54,549 nucleotides of DNA from Clostridia bacterium (GTDB lineage Bacteria; Bacillota; Clostridia; Oscillospirales; CAG-272), in the NCBI GenBank assembly GCA_017550115.1, contig JAFYLR010000034.1, positions 1-54,549 on the forward strand, in the 5' to 3' direction. The position numbers and the translations under genes are program-made. A model generated the notes under the pieces. It had not been told where the DNA came from. It made no database searches and saw only the letters and a list, made by a program, of their open reading frames with translations. Below are positions 7,397-15,036 of the stretch, piece by piece; position 1 is the first letter of the stretch, and each line of letters starts with the position of its first letter.

Positions 7397-9124
7397 TTGA
7401 AACAACTTTTTTTACACTCAAAAAAATACCTAAAAGAATGTATATGCGGTCCGCTTTTCAAGCTTTTTGAAGCGTCGTTCGAGCTTTGCGTTCCCCTCGT
7501 TATGAAGCAGATAATAGACCGAGGGATAGGCGAGGGCGATAAGAACTATATTATCAGAATGTCTTTAGTTCTTGTGCTTCTTGGCGTTGCGGGACTTATA
7601 AGTACTGTTATCGCACAATATTTTTCGGCAAAGGCGGCGGTGGGTACCGTGGCTTCGATGAAAAGTGCTCTCTTTCGTCATATCCAATCCCTCTCTTATA
7701 CAGAGCTTGACAGGGTAGGCACGTCAACTATAATAACGAGAATGACAAGCGACGCAAATCAGCTCCAGAACGGTATGAATCTGACACTGCGTCTCTTTAT
7801 GCGTTCCCCCTTCATCGTTTTCGGTGCGATGATAATGGCGTTCACGATAGATACGAAAAGTGCTCTCTCCTTTGCCGCCGTTATCCCCGCTCTATCTGTT
7901 GTAGTGTTCGGCATAATGCTTCTCTGTATCCCGCTTTATCGCCGTGTACAGCAAAGGCTTGATTCGGTTCTTTTGCACACGAGAGAAAATCTTACAGGCG
8001 TCAGAGTTATAAGAGCTTTCAGGCGTGAGGAGGCGGAGGTCTCGTCATTTGAGGGCAAAACAGAGGAGCTCTGCTCGGAGCAGGTTCGTGTCGGAAAGAT
8101 ATCAGCTTTGATGAACCCTCTTACATACGTACTCATAAACTTGGCGGTGCTTGTCCTTATCTATACGGGTGCAATTCAGGTAAACTCCGGAAAGCTGACG
8201 CAGGGCGACGTTATCGCACTCTATAACTATATGTCGCAGATTCTCATCGAGCTTGTGAAATTCGCAAGTCTTATCATTACTATAACAAAGAGCGTTGCCT
8301 GCGAGCATCGTATCGAAAAGCTGTTCATGACGCAAAGCTCTATGGAGCTGTGCGAGAACGGTCGTACTCCCGAGAACGTAGGAAATATAGTGTTTGAGAA
8401 CGTTTCCTTTACATACTGTGGCTCGCCAGAGCCTGTCCTTGAGGACATCTGCTTTGAGGCAAAGGCTGGGGAAACTATAGGAATCATCGGCGGAACGGGC
8501 TCGGGAAAAAGCTCTCTTGTCAACCTTATCCCTCGTTTTTACGACGCAACAAAGGGACGGATACTTGTTGACGGAGTTGATGTCAAAGAGCTTGATTTGG
8601 ACGCTTTAAGAGAAAAGATAGGCGTCGTTCCTCAAAAGGCTGTGCTTTTCGGCGGAACTATCAAAGAAAATCTGCTCTGGGGTAACAAAAATGCAGATGA
8701 AGATACTATAGAAGAAGCTCTCAACGCTTCGCAGTCGGCTGAATTTGTCGCAAAAAAAGAGAATGGTATCAACTCTCTCTTAGAGCAGGGCGGCAAGAAT
8801 CTCTCGGGCGGACAGCGTCAAAGATTGACGGTTGCCCGTGCACTTGTAAGACGTCCCGAGGTGCTTATCCTTGATGATAGTACGAGTGCTCTCGATTTTG
8901 CAACCGACGCTTCTCTCCGCGCGTCTATTGCCAACCTTCCTTATAATCCCACGGTATTTATAGTTTCACAGCGAACGTCGTCACTTATGAGTGCTGATAA
9001 AATAATCGTTCTTGACGACGGAAAGCAAGTAGGCCTCGGCTCGCACGCAGAGCTTCTCGAGTCCTGCTCGGTCTATCGTGAAATACACGAATCACAATTC
9101 AAAAAGGAGGGAGAGAAGATATGA
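7397..9124 (+). CDS. ABC exporter subunit with degenerate ATPase site (heterodimer partner 1)
   Basis: 575 residues from a TTG start at 7397, chosen because GAGGTG lies nine bases upstream and this gives the usual exporter length; in-frame codons further upstream lack a site. A six-helix membrane domain is followed by an ATPase domain with Walker A GGTGSGKSS, signature LSGGQ and Walker B LILDD. The catalytic glutamate is replaced by Asp494 and the switch histidine by Gln525, so its own ATP site is predicted to be poorly hydrolytic. That is the pattern of type IV heterodimeric exporters such as TM287/288 and BmrCD. The transported compound is unknown. The stop overlaps the start of the partner gene. 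Confidence 0.9.
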   Translation: MKQLFLHSKKYLKECICGPLFKLFEASFELCVPLVMKQIIDRGIGEGDKNYIIRMSLVLVLLGVAGLISTVIAQYFSAKAAVGTVASMKSALFRHIQSLSYTELDRVGTSTIITRMTSDANQLQNGMNLTLRLFMRSPFIVFGAMIMAFTIDTKSALSFAAVIPALSVVVFGIMLLCIPLYRRVQQRLDSVLLHTRENLTGVRVIRAFRREEAEVSSFEGKTEELCSEQVRVGKISALMNPLTYVLINLAVLVLIYTGAIQVNSGKLTQGDVIALYNYMSQILIELVKFASLIITITKSVACEHRIEKLFMTQSSMELCENGRTPENVGNIVFENVSFTYCGSPEPVLEDICFEAKAGETIGIIGGTGSGKSSLVNLIPRFYDATKGRILVDGVDVKELDLDALREKIGVVPQKAVLFGGTIKENLLWGNKNADEDTIEEALNASQSAEFVAKKENGINSLLEQGGKNLSGGQRQRLTVARALVRRPEVLILDDSTSALDFATDASLRASIANLPYNPTVFIVSQRTSSLMSADKIIVLDDGKQVGLGSHAELLESCSVYREIHESQFKKEGEKI

Positions 9125-10917
9125 AAAAAGACAAAAAAGCTCCCTCGGGACTCCGCAAAAGCGTACAAGTCCTGCCCGACGTTCTGAGATTTCTCCGTCC
9201 TTACAGGGCACTCACTCTGCTTTCTGTCCTCCTGTCCGCTATAAGTGTTTTTCTCACCCTTTATCTGCCGATACTCATAGGCGACGCCATAGACCTTATA
9301 ATAGATAAAGGAAAGGTCGATTTTGAGGGGATAGTTCCTCTGCTTGTCCGTGCCGCCGTTTGTATTCTGATGACGGCACTTGTAACTTGGATAGTGACAA
9401 CAGTAAACAACAAAATAACCTTTGACGTTATCCGTGACGTGCGTAAAGCCGCATTCTCGAAGCTTCAGAGGTTACCTCTTTCTTTTCTCGACAAAACACC
9501 GACGGGAGATATCGTCAGCCGAGTCATCAGTGACGTTGACACCTTTGCCGACGGACTTTTGCTCGGATTTACGCAGTTTTTCACAGGTGCACTTACTATT
9601 CTCGGAACTCTGTTCTTTATGTTTACTCTAAGTCCGCTTATCGCACTTATCGTCGTTGTTCTCACTCCGCTTTCTCTCTTCGTTGCACGGTTCGTTTCGA
9701 CTCGTACGTATGAGATGTTCAAGGCACAGAGCGAGACGAGAGGGGAACAGACGGTGCTAATAGACGAGGCTATCGGCTCACAAAAGGTCGTTCAGGCTTT
9801 CTCGCAGGGAGAGGCACTTCAAGAGCAGTTCGACGAGATAAACGAACGTCTTGTAAAATGTTCGCTTAAAGCCACCTTCTTTTCGTCCTTGGTCAACCCT
9901 TGCACTCGCTTTGTAAACAGCGTCGTTTACGCGGCGGTCGGATGCTTTGGGGCTATAGCGGTCGTTGGCGGCTGGGGTGTTTTCGGCTCAATGTCGGTCG
10001 GAACTCTCTCCTGCTTTCTAAGCTATGCAAACCAATATACGAAGCCTTTCAATGAGATATCGGGTGTTGTGACAGAGCTGCAAAATTCGCTCGCTTGTGC
10101 ACGTCGGATATTCGATTTTATTGAAGAAGAGCCTCTTGCTCCCGACAGCGAGGACGCTTTCGTCATTGAGAATGCCGAGGGCAACGTTGAGATCGACAAT
10201 GTCTGCTTTTCTTATGACAAAAACCGCAAGCTTATCGAAAATCTCAATCTCTCTGTAAAAAAAGGTCAGAGAGTTGCCATCGTTGGACCTACGGGCTGTG
10301 GAAAAACGACGGTTATAAATCTGCTTATGCGGTTTTACGACGTTGACGCAGGGGCAATATCTCTTGACGGAAAAGATATAAGAAATATTACTACCCCGTC
10401 GCTCAGAGGCTCTTACGGTATGGTTCTTCAAGAAACTTGGCTCAGAAGCGGTACGGTTCGGGACAATATCAAGATGGGCAACCCCGACGCCTGCGACGAG
10501 GACGTTGTGGCGGCGGCAAAGGCGGCACACGCTCATAGCTTTATAAAGCGTCTGCCCGAAGGATATGACACCTTTATCGGAGAAGGTGGAGCCGAGCTCT
10601 CTCAAGGGCAAAAGCAGCTTTTGTGCATTGCCCGAGTTATGCTTGCTCTTCCGCCGATGCTCATTCTGGACGAAGCGACCTCCTCTATTGACACCAGAAC
10701 CGAGACAAAGATACAAAAGGCGTTTGCTACAATGATGCAGGGGCGAACAAGCTTTATCGTCGCTCACAGGCTATCGACTATACGAGAGGCTGACGTGATT
10801 CTTGTCATGAAGAACGGAAACGTTATAGAGAAGGGAACGCACGCAGAGCTTCTTTGTGCAAACGGGTTCTATGCGGAGCTTTATAACAGTCAGTTTGCGC
10901 GGTGTTCTAATCTGTAA
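9121..10917 (+). CDS. ABC exporter subunit with catalytic ATPase site (heterodimer partner 2)
   Basis: 598 residues: a membrane domain of six helices and an ATPase domain with Walker A GPTGCGKTT, Walker B LILDEATSSID (catalytic Glu518) and switch His549. The signature is LSQGQ rather than LSGGQ. That altered signature would pair across the dimer with the altered Walker B of subunit 1, giving one degenerate and one canonical composite site. It starts at the ATG inside the ATGA overlap with the first gene, so the two are translationally coupled. Multidrug or lipid export is typical of the family; the substrate is not shown by sequence. Confidence 0.92.
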   Translation: MKKDKKAPSGLRKSVQVLPDVLRFLRPYRALTLLSVLLSAISVFLTLYLPILIGDAIDLIIDKGKVDFEGIVPLLVRAAVCILMTALVTWIVTTVNNKITFDVIRDVRKAAFSKLQRLPLSFLDKTPTGDIVSRVISDVDTFADGLLLGFTQFFTGALTILGTLFFMFTLSPLIALIVVVLTPLSLFVARFVSTRTYEMFKAQSETRGEQTVLIDEAIGSQKVVQAFSQGEALQEQFDEINERLVKCSLKATFFSSLVNPCTRFVNSVVYAAVGCFGAIAVVGGWGVFGSMSVGTLSCFLSYANQYTKPFNEISGVVTELQNSLACARRIFDFIEEEPLAPDSEDAFVIENAEGNVEIDNVCFSYDKNRKLIENLNLSVKKGQRVAIVGPTGCGKTTVINLLMRFYDVDAGAISLDGKDIRNITTPSLRGSYGMVLQETWLRSGTVRDNIKMGNPDACDEDVVAAAKAAHAHSFIKRLPEGYDTFIGEGGAELSQGQKQLLCIARVMLALPPMLILDEATSSIDTRTETKIQKAFATMMQGRTSFIVAHRLSTIREADVILVMKNGNVIEKGTHAELLCANGFYAELYNSQFARCSNL

Positions 10918-11449
10918 AAACAAAGCTTTCTATTCTGACGCAGGTACGTTTTGTGCCTGCGTCGGTCTTTTTTTCGGCGGAAATTTGAATAGGCATGTCG
11001 GTTTTGGGCGACAGGAGCAGGGAGTAGAGAGTTCCGTCCTCTCTGCGAATCTCGGCACGGGTGTTTTCCCCCTCGAGCGTCAAGCTGTGGGGCTTTGAGG
11101 TTATACAAAACAGGTCGGTGAACTCTATAAGGGAAGAATATATATCCCCTTTATCGTCGAACGGCAGTCCCCCGACGTTTGCCGTGATGACCTCGTGCTC
11201 ACGAGTCACTTTTATGCCATCAAGTGTTGCGGGTGCAGTATATGTAACACTTATATTCCTCGCCTCCCCACTATCCTTTTGCCACGCAGAAGCCGAAACA
11301 AACGCAGAAAAGGTCATTTCATCGACCTCTACCGTAAGCGTCGCTTCAAACGCCCTCTCCTGATACGAAAGCACGTCCCCGTCCGTCTCCTTCCCCTCAC
11401 AGCCACTCAAAAAAATACATATCATCAAAATAAGTACAGCTTTTTTCAT
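10907..11449 (-). CDS. Putative lipoprotein
   Basis: 180 residues, not recognised. The N-terminal signal MKKAVLILMICIFLSGC ends in a lipobox (LSGC), predicting a lipid-anchored extracytoplasmic protein. The rest is rich in beta-forming segments and has no catalytic motif I know. Its last 11 bases overlap the end of the ABC exporter gene on the other strand. An AAGGAG-like site precedes the ATG. Confidence 0.75.
   Translation of the reverse strand: MKKAVLILMICIFLSGCEGKETDGDVLSYQERAFEATLTVEVDEMTFSAFVSASAWQKDSGEARNISVTYTAPATLDGIKVTREHEVITANVGGLPFDDKGDIYSSLIEFTDLFCITSKPHSLTLEGENTRAEIRREDGTLYSLLLSPKTDMPIQISAEKKTDAGTKRTCVRIESFVFTD
10937..10972 (+). terminator. Terminator of the ABC exporter operon, inside the convergent gene
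   Basis: Stem GACGCAGGTAC (10937-10947) paired with GTGCCTGCGTC (10953-10963, one G-T pair), a 5-base loop, then GG and TCTTTTTTT. It lies 20 bases after the exporter stop, within the 3' coding part of the opposing lipoprotein gene. Confidence 0.8.
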
Positions 11450-11543
11450 CTACTCTCCTTTATGTGCCCTGTCGTGATTTTTCTATAATAATTATTATGC
11501 AAAAGGAAAAAATTTAGAATTATGTTTTTTGTTTGTGCGATTA

Positions 11544-11572
11544 TTGTCAAAATTTCGAGAGACGCATAGAAT
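11544..11572 (+). promoter_or_regulatory. Probable promoter of the cysteine-rich protein gene
   Basis: TTGTCA (11544-11549), a 17-base spacer and TAGAAT (11567-11572). The predicted transcript would begin with a hairpin (AGAACGG/CCGTTCT, 11581-11607) before the AAGGAG at 11618-11623. Confidence 0.55.
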
Positions 11573-11630
11573 ATTAAGGAAGAACGGTATTTCAAAATTG
11601 CCGTTCTACCATAATTCAAGGAGAAATACT

Positions 11631-12452
11631 ATGGCAGAAAATAAATTATGCTCACAGTCTTCAAGAGAAGCTGTTTGCATAGAAGCTAACCGTGTGCTCG
11701 ACTCTTGCCGTGACCGTGATTGCTATGAGGACGTAAAGGTCTATCTTACCGATTTCGGACAGGAAGTTATCGAACATACAGGAAACGTGCGTGTAAAATG
11801 CGCAAAAATAGCAGATACCTGCATCACCGTTGACTCGGTTCAGTTTAACCGTGGCTTTTACGCCGTTAATATCCGTTTCTTTATAAATCTCAGATTTGAA
11901 GCTTGCGTTTGCGGCAGAAATCAAGAGTTTGAGGGCGTTACCGCCATCGACAAAAAGGTCGTTCTTTTCGGCGGCGAGAGCAATACAAGCGTATTTAAGA
12001 GCTACGCTTCCGGCACTTGCTGCAACAATGACGACACGACACATGAAAATAACGGCCCGACAGCTTCGGTCGAGGTTGCTTCCCCCGTTATTCTCGGCGC
12101 AAAGATAGTTGAGGAGAGAGAATACTCCTGCTGCTCTTGCTGCTGTTGCTGTGACGAGATTCCCGAGAGAGTTTACCACGACATCGGTGCACCCCTCTCG
12201 AACGGCGGCGGAAACAGAGTTCTGGTTGCGAGCATCGGCGTCTTCTCGGTAGTACGTCTTACTCGCCCCGCACAGTATCTTATAAACGCGACCGAGTATT
12301 CGGTTCCCGACAAGGAGTGCGTATGCGACGAGGAAAAGGACCCCTGCTGTCTCTTCCGTTCTATGGCTTTCCCGACAGAAGAGTTCTCAACGCCTTATCT
12401 TCCAACGCTTCGAGGCAACGATAAACACTGCGGCTGCAGAGATAACTACTGA
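11631..12452 (+). CDS. Cysteine-rich protein of unknown function
   Basis: 273 residues from ATG 11631, with AAGGAG seven bases upstream; the frame extends further upstream but without a start site. About 23 cysteines are spread along the chain in pairs and clusters. The extreme is residues 167-174, where seven of eight are cysteine, and there are further pairs (CVC, CC, CGC) towards the C-terminus. There is no signal peptide or membrane helix. I do not recognise a named family. The composition suggests metal binding or disulfide cross-linking, such as a coat or surface assembly protein; this is inference. It is monocistronic with its own promoter and terminator. Confidence 0.75.
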   Translation: MAENKLCSQSSREAVCIEANRVLDSCRDRDCYEDVKVYLTDFGQEVIEHTGNVRVKCAKIADTCITVDSVQFNRGFYAVNIRFFINLRFEACVCGRNQEFEGVTAIDKKVVLFGGESNTSVFKSYASGTCCNNDDTTHENNGPTASVEVASPVILGAKIVEEREYSCCSCCCCCDEIPERVYHDIGAPLSNGGGNRVLVASIGVFSVVRLTRPAQYLINATEYSVPDKECVCDEEKDPCCLFRSMAFPTEEFSTPYLPTLRGNDKHCGCRDNY

Positions 12453-12486
12453 TATCTTTAATTTCTAACGGAATAATATAAACCGC

Positions 12487-12545
12487 CGGCGTGCGTAGCT
12501 CTCTGCCTTTTGGGCAGCAAAATTACGTGCGCCGACCGTTTTTTG
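12487..12545 (+). terminator. Terminator of the cysteine-rich protein gene
   Basis: A long stem CGGCGTGCGTA (12487-12497) paired with TACGTGCGCCG (12524-12534, two G-T pairs), holding a smaller inner hairpin CTGCC/GGGCAG, followed by ACCGTTTTTTG. Confidence 0.75.
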
Positions 12546-12575
12546 TTCCCGACTATATAAAATGTAGGCTTTCTC

Positions 12576-12604
12576 TTGACAAATATCGCAAAAAGGGGTA
12601 AAAT
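12576..12604 (+). promoter_or_regulatory. Promoter of asnA-trpB
   Basis: TTGACA (12576-12581), a 17-base spacer and TAAAAT (12599-12604). Confidence 0.85.
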
Positions 12605-12634
12605 AATCACATATTTCAGAATAGAGGTATTCAT

Positions 12635-13639
12635 ATGTCAAAGCATATAATCCCCGAGGGCTATTCCTCGCAGCTTACTGTTCGTCAGACAGAGCTTGCA
12701 ATTAAAAAAGTTAAAGATTTTTTCGAGAGAGACCTGGCGATAGAGCTTAATCTCACACGTGTCTCAGCGCCTATCTTCGTTGAAGCATCAAGCGGTCTTA
12801 ACGACACTCTGAGTGGCACCGAGCGTCCCGTTGACTTTTCGGTTTTCTCGGGAGAACGCTTTGAGATAGTACAGTCTCTTGCAAAGTGGAAGAGAATGGC
12901 ACTAAAGCAATATAATTTTAAGGTCGGCGAAGGTCTTTATACCGATATGAATGCCATCAGACGCGACGAGGAGACGGATAATATCCATTCTATTTTCGTT
13001 GACCAGTGGGACTGGGAAAAGGTTATCACCCGTGAGCAGAGAAATATTGAAACGCTCAAAAAAGCGGTCACAGACATATACGCTGCTATTCGACATACAG
13101 AAAACTTCATCGTTGACGATTATAATTTTATAGAGAGCCTTCTGCCCGAGGATATCACGTTTATCACAACGCAGGAGCTTGAGGATAAGTATCCCACGCT
13201 CTCGCCAAAGGAACGTGAATACAAAGCGGCAAAGGAATACGGAGCTATCTTCCTTATGCAGATAGGCGGAGCGCTGAAATCGGGCAAGATGCACGACGGC
13301 AGAGCCCCCGACTATGACGATTGGTCGCTCAACGGTGACCTTATAGTTTATTATCCCGTTCTCGACATCGCTCTCGAGCTCTCGTCTATGGGTATCAGAG
13401 TTGACGAGGCGGCTCTTATGCGACAACTTGAAATAAGAGGCTGTACTGAGAGAACGTCGCTTCCTTTCCACAGTGCTCTTTTGCGAGGCGATCTGCCTTA
13501 CACTATGGGCGGCGGTATCGGTCAGTCAAGACTTTGTATGTTCTTTTTGAGAAAAGCACATATCGGAGAGGTTCAGTCTTCTTTCTGGCCGAGCGAGGTT
13601 GTGTCAGCATTTGAGAAATGCGGCGTGACGCTGCTTTAA
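12635..13639 (+). CDS. asnA: Aspartate--ammonia ligase (asparagine synthetase A)
   Basis: 334 residues, the usual AsnA length. It makes asparagine from aspartate, ammonia and ATP in the cytoplasm, through an aspartyl-adenylate. The class II tRNA synthetase-like core is visible: LSGTERPVDF near residue 62, RRDEETDNIHSIFVDQWDWE near 110 and the C-terminal GGGIGQSRLCMFFLRKAHIGE. Being ammonia-dependent, it fits a habitat where ammonium is available. It is followed by trpB after 40 bases. The start is ATG 12635 with AGAGG upstream. Confidence 0.95.
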   Translation: MSKHIIPEGYSSQLTVRQTELAIKKVKDFFERDLAIELNLTRVSAPIFVEASSGLNDTLSGTERPVDFSVFSGERFEIVQSLAKWKRMALKQYNFKVGEGLYTDMNAIRRDEETDNIHSIFVDQWDWEKVITREQRNIETLKKAVTDIYAAIRHTENFIVDDYNFIESLLPEDITFITTQELEDKYPTLSPKEREYKAAKEYGAIFLMQIGGALKSGKMHDGRAPDYDDWSLNGDLIVYYPVLDIALELSSMGIRVDEAALMRQLEIRGCTERTSLPFHSALLRGDLPYTMGGGIGQSRLCMFFLRKAHIGEVQSSFWPSEVVSAFEKCGVTLL

Positions 13640-13679
13640 TAAAAAGAAAGGACGCCTTTTTTGAGGCGAGGACATAAAA

Positions 13680-14900
13680 ATGCAATTCAACGGAGTAAAT
13701 TTTGATACGTATTTTAATAACTATCCCGACAAGGACGGTTATTTCGGAAAATACGGCGGTGTTTATGTAGATGAAAAGCTGAAAGCGGCGATGGCGGAGA
13801 TAACAGAGGCATATTTCTCTATCTGCCAATCGAGAAAATTCATCGCAGAACTTCGCAGAATAAGAAAAGAATTTCAGGGCAGACCAACACCCGTTTCTCA
13901 CCTTGAAAGACTTTCCGACGCTCTTGGCGGCAAGGTTCAGCTCTATGCAAAGAGAGAAGATTTAAACCATTCCGGTGCCCACAAGTTAAACCACTGTATG
14001 GGTGAAGCGTTGCTTGCAAAATATATGGGCAAGAAAAAGGTCATTGCCGAAACGGGGGCAGGACAGCACGGCGTTGCTTTAGCTACCGCAGTCGCTTATT
14101 TCGGTCTTGAATGTGACATTTATATGGGGTCTGTTGACATAAAGAAGCAGGCACCGAACGTTGCAAGAATGAAGATACTCGGTGCAAACGTTATCGAAGT
14201 AACACATGGACTAAAGACACTAAAAGAGGCTGTTGATGCGGCTTTTGACGCTTACAGCAAAGAATACAAGGATTCTATCTATTGTATCGGAAGCGTTCTC
14301 GGCCCGCACCCATTTCCGATGATGGTTCGTGATTTCCAGAGCGTAGTCGGAATCGAGGCAAGAGAGCAGTTTATAGATATGACGGGACATTTGCCCTCAG
14401 CTATCGTTGCCTGCGTTGGCGGCGGCTCAAATGCGGCAGGACTTTTTGCGGGATTCCTTAACGACCCCGTTGATATATACGGCATAGAGCCTCTCGGCAG
14501 AGGTGCGGCTCTCGGTGACCATGCCGCAAGCTTGAAGTATGGCACGGAGGGTATAATGCACGGCTTTAACAGTATTATGTTAAAGGACGAGAACGGCGAG
14601 CCGGCTCCCGTTTATTCGGTAGCGAGCGGACTTGACTATCCTTCCTCAGGCCCTGAGCACGCATTCCTTCACGATCTCGGAAGAGTAAAATACGACGTTA
14701 TCGACGACGAGGAAACGATCGACGCTTTCTACCGTCTCGCTCGTCTTGAGGGAATTATTCCCGCAATTGAAAGCTCACACGCAGTTGCATACGGCATGAA
14801 GCTGGCAAAGAGAATGGATCATGGCTCGGTTCTTATCAACCTCTCGGGCAGAGGCGATAAGGATATGGATTTCATTATCGAAAAATACGGCATAAGATAA
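13680..14900 (+). CDS. trpB: Tryptophan synthase beta chain (stand-alone TrpB)
   Basis: 406 residues. It is PLP-dependent, and TrpB condenses indole with serine. The PLP lysine is in HSGAHKLNH, the catalytic glutamate in ETGAGQHG and the phosphate-binding loop in GGGSNAAG. No trpA or other trp gene is adjacent, so here it sits as an orphan after asnA. The PLP-lysine segment reads [15 protein letters not shown] where typical enzymes have KINN or TNQVLGQALLAKRM, a modest divergence. A small CGCC/GGCG hairpin lies between asnA and its ribosome binding site. It may salvage indole or deaminate serine; that cannot be told from sequence. Confidence 0.92.
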   Translation: MQFNGVNFDTYFNNYPDKDGYFGKYGGVYVDEKLKAAMAEITEAYFSICQSRKFIAELRRIRKEFQGRPTPVSHLERLSDALGGKVQLYAKREDLNHSGAHKLNHCMGEALLAKYMGKKKVIAETGAGQHGVALATAVAYFGLECDIYMGSVDIKKQAPNVARMKILGANVIEVTHGLKTLKEAVDAAFDAYSKEYKDSIYCIGSVLGPHPFPMMVRDFQSVVGIEAREQFIDMTGHLPSAIVACVGGGSNAAGLFAGFLNDPVDIYGIEPLGRGAALGDHAASLKYGTEGIMHGFNSIMLKDENGEPAPVYSVASGLDYPSSGPEHAFLHDLGRVKYDVIDDEETIDAFYRLARLEGIIPAIESSHAVAYGMKLAKRMDHGSVLINLSGRGDKDMDFIIEKYGIR

Positions 14901-14937
14901 GTCGGAGACAGATACGCTCTGATTTTGTAGAAAACGC

Positions 14938-14966
14938 TTGACAAATAAGCCATTATATTGTATAAT
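14938..14966 (+). promoter_or_regulatory. Promoter of glnN
   Basis: TTGACA (14938-14943), a 17-base spacer and TATAAT (14961-14966); both hexamers are perfect consensus. Confidence 0.92.
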
Positions 14967-14981
14967 GACAAAAAGCAGACG

Positions 14982-15016
14982 AAGTGTCGCGGAAATCTCT
15001 TTTTTCTGCGACACTT
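14982..15016 (+). promoter_or_regulatory. Leader hairpin ahead of glnN
   Basis: AAGTGTCGC (14982-14990) pairs with GCGACACTT (15008-15016) across a 17-base pyrimidine-rich loop, between the transcription start and the AAGGAG at 15025. It is followed by TTACCTTTT, a broken T run, so it might act as a weak attenuator or an RNA stability or regulator-binding element. Confidence 0.5.
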
Positions 15017-15036
15017 TACCTTTTAAGGAGTTTGAG

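Noticed and set aside
10018-10767. A 249-residue minus-strand open frame opposite the second ABC subunit
   Set aside because: Overlaps the ATPase domain coding sequence entirely and has low-complexity composition typical of shadow frames.
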